Below are positions 34,549 through 42,364 of a stretch of 64,000 nucleotides of DNA, piece after piece. The notes below the pieces were generated by a model that ran no database searches, was not told the DNA's origin, and was given only the letters and a program-made list of their open reading frames with translations. The DNA is from Oscillospiraceae bacterium (GTDB lineage Bacteria > Bacillota > Clostridia > Oscillospirales > Oscillospiraceae). Each line of letters begins with the position of its first letter. The stretch's first letter is position 1. Location of the stretch: NCBI GenBank assembly GCA_022846095.1, contig AP025583.1, positions 1,488,001 through 1,552,000 on the forward strand, given 5' to 3'. A program made the translations under genes and the position numbers.

Positions 34549-36807
34549 TCAAAAACGCTCCGCGCCTTGGGGGCAGGCGGCCCGCAGGCTGTCCGCCGTC
34601 AGGGTGTCCGCACCGCGCACCATGTCGGCGGGCGTGCCCGCAAAGACCACCCGGCCCCCGTTTTTGCCCCCGTCGGGGCCGACGTCGATGATCCAGTCCG
34701 CCTGCTTCATCACGTCCAGGTTGTGCTCGATTACCACCAGGGTGTTGCCGCGGGACACGATCAGGTCGAACAGCTTCAGGAGGGTCTGAATATCGGACAG
34801 GTGCAGCCCGGTGGTGGGCTCGTCCATCACGATGACGCTCCCCTTTTTCCCCAGGTGCTTGGCCAGCTTGAGCCGCTGGCGCTCACCGCCGGACAGCGTG
34901 CTGAGAGGCTGGCCCAGGGTCAGGTAGCCCAGGCCCACCTGCCGGAGCACCTTCAAATGCTTTTTGATTTTGGCGTCCCCGAACACCTCCATGGCCTGGG
35001 AGGCGGTCAGCCCCAGCAGCTCCACGATATTTTTCCCCTGATAGGCGCAGGACAGGGCCTCCGGGCTGTACCGCGCGCCGCCGCAGGCCTCGCACTGCGT
35101 CACGATGGGGTCCATGAAGGCCAGCTCGGTCACGATGACGCCCTTGCCGCCGCACGCCGGGCAGGCCCCCGCCGAATTGAAGCTGAACAGGCCCTCCGGC
35201 TGGCCGCTCTCCCGGGCCAGCAGCCTGCGGATCTCGTCGAAAAAGCCCAGGTAGGAGGCGGGGGTGGAGCGGCTGGTGGCCGTGATGGGCCCCTGGTCGA
35301 TTATCACCACGTCGCGCTCGTACTGCTTTGCAAAGACCTGGGCGATCAGGGTGCTCTTGCCCGAACCGGCCACCCCGGTCACGACGGTCATAATTCCCAG
35401 GGGGATGTCCACGTCCACGTGCTTCAGGTTGTGCAGGCAGGCGTCCCGGACCGGCAGGCTGCCCGCCGGGCGGCGGGGCGTCCGCTTGAGGGGCAGGACC
35501 TGGTGCATGGCCCTGCCCGTCAGGGTATCGGCGCGGAGCAGCGCCTGGAAGCTGCCCTGGAACACGATCTCCCCGCCGTCCTGCCCCGCCAGCGGACCCA
35601 CGTCGATCACGTGGTCCGCGATGGCGATCACGTCCCTGTCGTGCTCCACCACCAGCACAGTATTGCCCTTGTCGCGCAGCTGCAGGAGCAGCTTGTTCAT
35701 ACGGTAGACGTCCCTGGGGTGCATCCCGGCGCTGGGCTCGTCGAAGATATAGGTCATCCCGGTCAGGCTGCTGCCCATGTACCGCACCAGCTTGAGCCGC
35801 TGGGCCTCGCCGCCGGAGAGGGAGGGCGTCTCCCGGTTCAGGTGGAGGTAGGGCAGGCCGATTTCGATCATTCTGTCCAGCCCCTCGATCAGCGTCTGCA
35901 CCAGCACGTCCACCCTCGGATCCGTGATCCGGGAGAGCGTCTCCCGCAGCTGCGTCAGCTCCATGGCGCACAGATCCGCGATGGACCAGCCGTCTATTTT
36001 ACAGCTCAGGGCGGCTTCGTTGAGCCGCTTGCCGTGGCAGGCGGCGCACTCCAGCTCGGCCACCAGGCTCTGGGACTTCTCCTGGGTGTGTTTGCTCTTG
36101 CTGCTGATGTCCCGGTTGAGCAGCGTTTTGGTGTATTTGTGGGACAGTCCTGTCACCTTCGGGTTTTCCGGCTCCCCCACACCGTCCCGGGAGCCGTAGA
36201 GCAGGAGGTTATACTCCCCGGCGGAGTAGTCCTTGATGGGCTTGTCCAGGTCGAACAGGCCGGAGCGGGCGTACTGCTTCCAGTACCAGGAGCCGGGGCG
36301 GTACAGGGAGTCCCGCACGCAGCCCTCGTTCCAGGATTTATCAAGATCCAGAATCGCCTCCACATCCACCTTTGTGACCTTCCCCAGGCCGGAGCAGGTT
36401 TTGCACATGCCGTTGGGATCGTTGAAGGAGAAGTAGGAGGCCGTGCCCACGCAGGGCGTCCCGATCCTGGAGAAGAGCAGCCGCAGGCTGGCGTACAGGC
36501 CGCTGATGGTCCCCACCGTGGAGCGGGCGTTCCCGCCCAGGGGGGACTGGTCCACCACCACGCAGGCCGTCAGATTGTCGATGCGCTCCACTGCCGGCTT
36601 GGGGTACTTGGGCAGCCGGGCGCGCACGAAGGCCGGGTAGGTGGCGTTCATCTGCCGCTGGGATTCGGCGGCGATGGTGTCGAATACGATGCTGGACTTG
36701 CCGGAGCCGGACACGCCGGTGAATACCGTGATCGCCTCCTTTGGAATGCGGAAGGTGACGTGCTTGAGGTTGTTTTGGGTGAGCCCCTGTATCAGAATGT
36801 CCGCCAT
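34549..36807 (-). CDS. Class-II UvrA-like ABC ATPase (UvrA paralogue)
   Basis: A 752-residue protein with two ABC modules: Walker A GVSGSGKSS at 31-39 and GVAGSGKST at 478-486, signature LSGGEAQR at 330-337 and LSGGERQRLKL in the second module, with FDEPSAGMHP and MDEPTTGLHL as Walker B regions. Zinc cysteines CKTC, CAAC, CPAC and CEAC are present. It is about 200 residues shorter than UvrA and lacks the UvrB-binding region, like DrrC/UvrA2 proteins linked to resistance against DNA-binding natural products. CAGGAGGAGG precedes the ATG. Confidence 0.88.
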   Translation of the reverse strand: MADILIQGLTQNNLKHVTFRIPKEAITVFTGVSGSGKSSIVFDTIAAESQRQMNATYPAFVRARLPKYPKPAVERIDNLTACVVVDQSPLGGNARSTVGTISGLYASLRLLFSRIGTPCVGTASYFSFNDPNGMCKTCSGLGKVTKVDVEAILDLDKSWNEGCVRDSLYRPGSWYWKQYARSGLFDLDKPIKDYSAGEYNLLLYGSRDGVGEPENPKVTGLSHKYTKTLLNRDISSKSKHTQEKSQSLVAELECAACHGKRLNEAALSCKIDGWSIADLCAMELTQLRETLSRITDPRVDVLVQTLIEGLDRMIEIGLPYLHLNRETPSLSGGEAQRLKLVRYMGSSLTGMTYIFDEPSAGMHPRDVYRMNKLLLQLRDKGNTVLVVEHDRDVIAIADHVIDVGPLAGQDGGEIVFQGSFQALLRADTLTGRAMHQVLPLKRTPRRPAGSLPVRDACLHNLKHVDVDIPLGIMTVVTGVAGSGKSTLIAQVFAKQYERDVVIIDQGPITATSRSTPASYLGFFDEIRRLLARESGQPEGLFSFNSAGACPACGGKGVIVTELAFMDPIVTQCEACGGARYSPEALSCAYQGKNIVELLGLTASQAMEVFGDAKIKKHLKVLRQVGLGYLTLGQPLSTLSGGERQRLKLAKHLGKKGSVIVMDEPTTGLHLSDIQTLLKLFDLIVSRGNTLVVIEHNLDVMKQADWIIDVGPDGGKNGGRVVFAGTPADMVRGADTLTADSLRAACPQGAERF

Positions 36808-36986
36808 GTGGTTCCTCCTCCTGCTGTGTTTGCCGTGCCCTCCAGCATACCAGAGCGCAGCGCCCCCTGCATGATACTTTTTGCGCAGATCTGTCTGCCG
36901 TGGGACGGCGGAGGGCGCAACCGCCTTTGCAACCGCCGTGTGACGTGGATGTAAAGCACATTAGATAGCCGCAACCGGCCCACCCA

Positions 36987-36995
36987 TGCTATAAT
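36987..36995 (+). promoter_or_regulatory. Extended -10 promoter of the small membrane protein gene
   Basis: TGCTATAAT is a perfect extended -10; no -35 match is seen at the right distance. Confidence 0.5.
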
Positions 36996-37024
36996 AGGGC
37001 GAACATAAGGGGGAGCCGGGAGTC

Positions 37025-37534
37025 ATGAAAAAACGGAATACGAGAGGAAATCAGAAGGTGAAGAAAAAGATTAGGATACGAGCGGCCTATATCGTCGCGG
37101 CAGTTTGTCTGTTGGCGGCAGGCGCCCTGCTCTGCCATTTTTTTGAGTTTGGAGTGCATGGGCAGGGTACGAGGCTTGCGTTCAATATCGACAACCCGGC
37201 GGGAAATGGATTCAGCCGCGATCTGACCGTCTACACGGAAAACGGCATCACAAGGGCTGCCTTTTCCGGCAGGATAACGGTTGATGGAACTGCGGAAATA
37301 ACCGTTGCCGCAAATGAGGACGGCGGCGTTGTATACCGTGAATCATATACCGATTTAAAGTCAAAGACGATAGAGTTTGTATTGGACGACCTGAAGCCCT
37401 ACGCCTATTACACATTGCGCTTTGCCAGTGACGATTCAAAGGGAGGGCATTTACTGCTTGTAACGGATGAATCCCTGGTAGAGCGCCCCGAACGGGCGGC
37501 GCGCCCGGAGCACAGTCCACCCAGTCATTCCTAG
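37025..37534 (+). CDS. Hypothetical membrane-anchored extracellular protein
   Basis: A 169-residue protein. A very basic N-terminus (MKKRNTRGNQKVKKKIRIR) precedes one transmembrane helix (AAYIVAAVCLLAAGALLCHFF, about 20-40). The remainder is a predicted beta-rich domain facing outside, with alternating Thr/Val strands such as ITVDGTAEITVAAN. GGGGGAG lies upstream of the ATG. The last residues (RAARPEHSPPSHS) look like read-through into a repeat-like region. It precedes the AraC gene by 39 nt. Family not recognised. Confidence 0.65.
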   Translation: MKKRNTRGNQKVKKKIRIRAAYIVAAVCLLAAGALLCHFFEFGVHGQGTRLAFNIDNPAGNGFSRDLTVYTENGITRAAFSGRITVDGTAEITVAANEDGGVVYRESYTDLKSKTIEFVLDDLKPYAYYTLRFASDDSKGGHLLLVTDESLVERPERAARPEHSPPSHS

Positions 37535-37573
37535 CACTGCAAAGAATTTACTCGCCGGGCGGGAGGTGCCAGC

Positions 37574-38437
37574 TTGAAGCAGTTGTACCCGCTGGAGCGG
37601 GCGGTGGAATATATCGAGGCGCATTTGCACGAGCCGATCACCCTGCGCGACGTGTCGCGGGAGACCGGCTACTCCTACTACCATATGACGCGGCTGTTCT
37701 CCGCCGCGCTGGGCGAGCCGGTGGGGCGTTACATCCACCGGCGCAGGCTGTACGCCGCCTCCCAGCAGCTGGTCCGCTCCGAGCGGCGGATCATCGACAT
37801 TGCGCTGGAGAGCGGCTTCGCCTCCCCGGAGGCGTTCAGCCGGGCCTTCAAAGCGGCCTTCGGCAGCAGTCCGGCGGAGTACCGGAAGGCGGGGGTGGAC
37901 CGCGTGGTGGGCGCCAAACGCGCGCTGGAGCCCGCGGACGTGCGCCACATCGCCTCGGAAGTCTCCCACACGCCCGAGATCCTGACGCTGGGGGAGACGA
38001 GGCTGGCCGGCCTGCGGGGGACCACCTCCCTGTCCGACAACCGGCTTCCCGCGCTGTGGGAGCGGTTCCTCCGCCTGCGCGGCGCGCTTTCCGCGGCGCA
38101 GGGGCCGGGGTACGGCGTCTGCGAGACGCAGCAGACCGCCTACACGCCGGACGGCGACGTGGCCTTTTCGGTCCTGGTGGGGGGCCCGGTGGAGGACCTG
38201 GACGGCCTGCCGCCGCCGCTGGTGGGAAAGACGCTGCGCGCCGGGCGGTACGCCGTCTTTACCCACCGGGGCAGCTTTGCCAAGCTCTTCCAGACCTACC
38301 AGTACATCTTCGGCACGTGGCTGCCGGCGGCGGGGGCGGAGCTGGACGAGCGGGAGGATTTTGAGCGCTACAGCCGCGCGGTAACCTCCTTCGACGACCC
38401 GGATAACGAGGTGGAGATCTTCATCCCCATAAAATAA
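37574..38437 (+). CDS. AraC-family regulator with GyrI-like effector domain
   Basis: A 287-residue protein. Two helix-turn-helix motifs fill residues 1-100 (ITLRDVSRETGYSYYHMTRLF; IIDIALESGFASPEAFSRAFK then AAFGSSPAEYRK). A GyrI/Rob-type ligand-binding domain follows from about 130 (RLAGLRGTTS, RYAVFTHRGSFAKLFQTYQY, FERYSRAVTSFDDPDNEVEIFIPI). SoxS/Rob-like members with this layout sense amphipathic compounds. TTG start with GGGAGGTG upstream. Confidence 0.9.
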   Translation: MKQLYPLERAVEYIEAHLHEPITLRDVSRETGYSYYHMTRLFSAALGEPVGRYIHRRRLYAASQQLVRSERRIIDIALESGFASPEAFSRAFKAAFGSSPAEYRKAGVDRVVGAKRALEPADVRHIASEVSHTPEILTLGETRLAGLRGTTSLSDNRLPALWERFLRLRGALSAAQGPGYGVCETQQTAYTPDGDVAFSVLVGGPVEDLDGLPPPLVGKTLRAGRYAVFTHRGSFAKLFQTYQYIFGTWLPAAGAELDEREDFERYSRAVTSFDDPDNEVEIFIPIK

Positions 38438-38520
38438 GCCGCTTTTTTTCCCGGCGGCCCTACGTTTTCGCGGCGGAGGCGCGTATCCTGATAGGAAAAA
38501 CAATTGGAGGGAATATTCAT

Positions 38521-38787
38521 ATGAGGCTGAAAAAGACTCTGGCGGCGGGGGCCGCCTGCGCGCTGCTCCTGGCCGCCCTGGCCGTGCCCGCGTCCGCCCA
38601 CAGCGGCGGGCACGGGCACCACGGCCGCGCGGCCGCAAGCTACGCCGTTTGCGCCGTGGAGGGCTGCACAGAGAGCGGCCGCCACGACCACGGCGGCGTG
38701 ACCTACTGCGGCTACGACCACGCAGGCGGCTTCTGCACGGGCGCCTCCTGCTCCGGCGGCGGCCACCACGGCGGCTGCCACCGCTGA
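38521..38787 (+). CDS. Secreted small His/Cys-rich protein
   Basis: An 88-residue protein with a signal peptide (KKTLAAGAACALLLAALAVP, cleavage likely after ASA). The mature part carries more than ten histidines (HSGGHGHHGR, RHDHGG, YDHAGG, GGHHGGCHR) and five cysteines. This suggests binding of transition metals outside the cell. TTGGAGGGA lies upstream, and an intrinsic terminator follows. Function unknown. Confidence 0.7.
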   Translation: MRLKKTLAAGAACALLLAALAVPASAHSGGHGHHGRAAASYAVCAVEGCTESGRHDHGGVTYCGYDHAGGFCTGASCSGGGHHGGCHR

Positions 38788-38796
38788 GCAAACGGG

Positions 38797-38834
38797 AATC
38801 CCGGACAGCTTGCAGAAGCTGCCCGGGATTTTTT
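38797..38834 (+). terminator. Terminator of the His-rich gene
   Basis: AATCCCGG pairs with CCGGGATT around an inner CAGCTT/AAGCTG stem; six Ts follow. Confidence 0.85.
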
Positions 38835-38917
38835 CTTCCGGCACCGCCTGCCAATCCAAAAACTGGGCCAAAAAAGCGGCAAAATACACAAAATGTTGGA
38901 AAGTATACATTCTAATC

Positions 38918-38946
38918 TTGACAGTTTAGTTAATGATAAGTATATT
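38918..38946 (+). promoter_or_regulatory. Promoter of the arsR-EET locus
   Basis: Perfect -35 TTGACA (38918-38923), 17 nt, TATATT (38941-38946). It lies 64 nt before the ArsR gene and is the only strong promoter before ndh. Confidence 0.8.
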
Positions 38947-39009
38947 AGGAATTGCTTAAATGCTAACTTACTTATATGCTGATTCTACACGGTGGGGAGG
39001 AGGGAATGA

Positions 39010-39327
39010 ATGCCGAATGTGGCAAAGGAGGCGGCCGCCCTGTGCGCGCTGCTGGCCAACGAGAACCGGCTGATGATCCTGTATCATCTGGCCGGCGGGC
39101 CGATGAACGTGGGCGATCTGCACAAGCGGCTCAGGGGCATCAGCCAGTCGGCGCTCTCGCAGCACCTGTCGCTGCTGCGGGCCAACCGCATCGTGGAGTG
39201 CGATAAACAGGGGCAGAATATGGTGTACCACATTGTGGACGCCAGGGCAACCCGGCTGATGGAGACGGTCCAGGAGATCTTTTCCTTCGACGCGGGCGCC
39301 CCGGCGGATCGCGGACAGAACCCTTAA
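39010..39327 (+). CDS. ArsR-family (winged helix) regulator of the EET locus
   Basis: A 105-residue ArsR/SmtB-type protein: ALLANENRLMILYHLAGGP, then VGDLHKRLRGISQSALSQHLSLLRANRIVE in the recognition region. The metal motif ELCVCD of ArsR/SmtB is missing; only two cysteines, C12 and C64, are seen, in positions that recall the thiol-based redox sensors of this family. That is a suggestion, not proof. GGGGAGGAGGG precedes the ATG at 39010. It is the first gene of the cluster and probably controls it. Confidence 0.85.
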   Translation: MPNVAKEAAALCALLANENRLMILYHLAGGPMNVGDLHKRLRGISQSALSQHLSLLRANRIVECDKQGQNMVYHIVDARATRLMETVQEIFSFDAGAPADRGQNP

Positions 39328-39365
39328 ACAAGCCCGCCCCCCGGGCGGAGTCCAACGAGCAGGAG

Positions 39366-41366
39366 ATGAATGCATTGAAAAACATCGTGATTGTCGGCGC
39401 GGGCTACGCGGGCGTCCTGACGGCCAAAAAGCTGGCCAAACGGCTGAAAAAGCGCGACGACGTACACATCACCATCATCGACAAGAACCCCTTCCACACC
39501 ATGTACACCGAGCTGCACGAGGTGGCCGCCCGCCGGGTGGACGAGGACAGCATCAAAATAAGTCTGGCCAAGGTTTTCGCCGGGCGGGAGGTCCACGTGG
39601 TGCTGGACACGGTGACCTCCATCGACTTCGACGGCAAGGTGCTGGAGGGCCAGGTGGGGTCCTACCCCTACGACTACCTGGTTATGGCCACCGGGAGCAA
39701 GCCCACCTTCTTCGGCGTGCCCGGAGCGGAGGAGATCTCCTACACGCTCTGGTCCTACGACGACGCGGTGGTGCTGCGGGAGCACCTGCTGCACGTGTTC
39801 CGCCGGGCCGCCCGGGAGACAGACCCCGCCGAGCGCCGCCGCCTGCTGACCTTCTACGTGGTGGGCGCGGGCTTCACCGGCGTGGAGATGGCGGGCGAGC
39901 TGGCCGAGCTGGTGCCCATCCTGTGCGAGAAGTTTGAGATCGACCCCGCCGAGGTGTCCATGACCGACGTGGACGCCCTGGGCCGCACCGTGCCCATCCT
40001 GCCCGAGAAGCTCTCGGCCAAGGTGGAGCGCCGCCTGACCAAAATGGGGGTGCAGGTGCTGCTGAACACCGGCGTGGCCGGGATCGGCGACGACTACATC
40101 GAGCTCAAGCAGGACGGCAAGGTCACCCGCTACCAGGCGGGCACCGTCATCTGGACCGCAGGCATCGAGTCCTCGGACATCGTGTCCGAGGCCGCCAAGG
40201 CCCTCCAGACCGCCCGCCGGGGCCGCATCAAGGTGGACGAGTACCTGCGGGCCCTGGACCACCCGGAGGTCTACGTGGCGGGCGACAACATCATGTACAC
40301 CGCCCCCGGCGAGGAGAACCCGGTGCCCCAGATGGTGGAGAACTGCGAGCAGTCCGCAGACCTCATCGCCCACAACCTGGCGGTGGACGTGACGGGGCAG
40401 GGGGAGGTTGAGCCCTACAGGCCCAAGTTCCACGGCGTCATGGTCAGCATCGGCGGGCGCTACGGCGTGGCCCGGGTGGGCACCGACAAGCACCAGATAA
40501 ACCTGTGCTCCTTCCTGGCCATGTTCTGCAAACACTTCATCAACGTGGTCTACTTCATCCAGGTGCTGGGCTGGAACAAGGTGTTCGGCTACCTGAAGCA
40601 CGAGTTCTTCACCATCCGCAACCGCCGCTCCTTCCTGGGCGGGCACTTCTCCAACCGCACCCCCAGCTTCCTGCTGGTGCCGCTGCGGGTCTGGCTGGGC
40701 CTGGTATGGGTGTTTGAGGGCGTGATGAAAATCGCCGAGGGCTGGCTCTCCACCCCCCACCTGTCGGCCTTCTTCGGCGGGGCCAACGGCTTCTTTAACG
40801 GCATCCTCCAGTCGGCGGGCTCCTCCCGCCTCATCGCCACGGCGGGCGGCGCGGCCGGGGCGGCCGTGGACGCGGTGACCTCCGCCACGGCGGCGGCGGG
40901 GGACGCGGTGGGCGGCGGCGTGGCTATGTTCAGCTACCATATCCTGGGCTTTATCGACGCCATCTTCGTCACCGCGGCCACCCCCGCCACCTCCACCATC
41001 TCAGACTACGCCTTCAAGCTGGACGTGGCCCCCATCACCTGGCTGGTGAACCACTGGATCATCCCCAGCGAGGGGATGCAGATGTTCATGCAGGTCTTTA
41101 TCGTGGTGCTGGAAATCCTGCTGGGCCTGGCCCTCATCGGCGGCTGCTTCACCTTCCTGTCCTCCGCCGGGACGCTGGTGCTCCAGTTCATGTTCGTGTG
41201 CACCACCGGGCTCTACCTCAACACCTTCTGGATGATCTTCGCCGCCGTGGCGGTGCTCATCGGCGGCGGGCACACCCTCGGCATCGACTACTACCTGATG
41301 CCCTTCCTGAAAAAGCACTGGAAGAACGTACCTTTTGTGAGGAAATGGTATCTCTACAATGACTGA
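39366..41366 (+). CDS. ndh2: Type-II NADH dehydrogenase with C-terminal membrane domain
   Basis: A 666-residue protein. Residues 1-about 400 form a flavoprotein oxidoreductase: GAGYAG at 11-16 (FAD), FYVVGAGFTGVEMAGELAEL near 163 (NADH) and YVAGDNIMYTAPG near 303. The C-terminal 240 residues contain about five hydrophobic helices, including a DoxX-like stretch (VWLGLVWVFEGVMKIAEGWL). Listeria EET-type Ndh2 has the same extra membrane part and passes NADH electrons to demethylmenaquinone. The next gene begins 8 nt before its stop. Confidence 0.9.
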   Translation: MNALKNIVIVGAGYAGVLTAKKLAKRLKKRDDVHITIIDKNPFHTMYTELHEVAARRVDEDSIKISLAKVFAGREVHVVLDTVTSIDFDGKVLEGQVGSYPYDYLVMATGSKPTFFGVPGAEEISYTLWSYDDAVVLREHLLHVFRRAARETDPAERRRLLTFYVVGAGFTGVEMAGELAELVPILCEKFEIDPAEVSMTDVDALGRTVPILPEKLSAKVERRLTKMGVQVLLNTGVAGIGDDYIELKQDGKVTRYQAGTVIWTAGIESSDIVSEAAKALQTARRGRIKVDEYLRALDHPEVYVAGDNIMYTAPGEENPVPQMVENCEQSADLIAHNLAVDVTGQGEVEPYRPKFHGVMVSIGGRYGVARVGTDKHQINLCSFLAMFCKHFINVVYFIQVLGWNKVFGYLKHEFFTIRNRRSFLGGHFSNRTPSFLLVPLRVWLGLVWVFEGVMKIAEGWLSTPHLSAFFGGANGFFNGILQSAGSSRLIATAGGAAGAAVDAVTSATAAAGDAVGGGVAMFSYHILGFIDAIFVTAATPATSTISDYAFKLDVAPITWLVNHWIIPSEGMQMFMQVFIVVLEILLGLALIGGCFTFLSSAGTLVLQFMFVCTTGLYLNTFWMIFAAVAVLIGGGHTLGIDYYLMPFLKKHWKNVPFVRKWYLYND

Positions 41367-42363
41367 CGCGGTAAGAGAAAAACAGGATAAGCTGAGCTTC
41401 GACGCGGCCCTGCGGGCGGTGCGGGAGCGGCTGGAGCGCGCCCTCACCCAGGCGCCGCCGGTCATCCGGGCCTACACCGCCCACCTGGCGGGGGCGCAGG
41501 GGAAGATGATCCGGGCCCACGCCCTGCTGGCCTGCGCCCAGGGGGAGGACGGGCTGATCGACCCGGACGCGGCTGCCTTTGCCGCCGGGATCGAGCTGCT
41601 CCACCTGGCCACCCTGGTCCACGACGACGTGATGGACGACGCGGACACCAGGCGGGGCATCCCCACCCTCCAGCGGCGCTTCGGGCGGAAAACGGCGGTG
41701 ATCTGCGGGGACTACCTGCTCTCCGCCGCCCTGCGGCTGGCGGCGTCGGTGCCCGACCGGGACCGCTTCGTCCAGCTGGAGCTGCCCGACTACGTGGGCC
41801 GGGTCTGCATGGGCGAGCTGCGGCAGAACATCCACAACGGCGACTTTGGGCTGGGCGTGGGCGGCTACCTGCGTATCATCCGGGGCAAGACCGCCGCCCT
41901 TTTCGAGTGCTCCTTCCTGGCCGGGACGGTGCTCGCCACCGGCGACAAGGCGCAGCGGGACGGCTACGCCCGTCTGGGGCGGTACATCGGCATGATCTTC
42001 CAGCTCACCGACGACTGTATCGACTACAGCCTGGACGCGGCCACCGCGAAAAAGCCGGTGCAGTCCGACTACGCCCAGGGGGTGGTGACCCTGCCCCTGA
42101 TCCACGCGCTGGCGCACGACCCGGAGCTGCGCGCGCGGGTGGAGCGGGAGAAGCTGGACCCGGACGAGGTGGGGGAGCGGGTGCGCGGGAGCGGCGGGCT
42201 GGACTACACCCGCTGGCTGGCCCGGCGGTACTACGGCAAGGCCGAAGCGCTCCTGGAGGCGCTGAACCCCGCGCCGGAGAAGCACGAGCGGCTCCGGGCC
42301 ATTTTGGAGAAGTCTTACTGCGGGCCCCGGCCCGCTTCCCAGTGCGACATAGGAGGGAACTGA
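41359..42363 (+). CDS. Polyprenyl diphosphate synthase (DmkB-like)
   Basis: A 334-residue trans-isoprenyl diphosphate synthase that makes the side chain of a quinone. First Asp-rich motif LVHDDVMDDADTRRG near 92; second motif LTDDCIDYS near 215; KTAALFECS near 175. The second motif has DDxxD in the weaker form DDCID. Overlap with ndh2 and the flavin genes behind it suggest it supplies the demethylmenaquinone used for EET, as in Listeria; a general menaquinone role is the alternative. Confidence 0.88.
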   Translation: MTDAVREKQDKLSFDAALRAVRERLERALTQAPPVIRAYTAHLAGAQGKMIRAHALLACAQGEDGLIDPDAAAFAAGIELLHLATLVHDDVMDDADTRRGIPTLQRRFGRKTAVICGDYLLSAALRLAASVPDRDRFVQLELPDYVGRVCMGELRQNIHNGDFGLGVGGYLRIIRGKTAALFECSFLAGTVLATGDKAQRDGYARLGRYIGMIFQLTDDCIDYSLDAATAKKPVQSDYAQGVVTLPLIHALAHDPELRARVEREKLDPDEVGERVRGSGGLDYTRWLARRYYGKAEALLEALNPAPEKHERLRAILEKSYCGPRPASQCDIGGN

Positions 42364-42364
42364 T

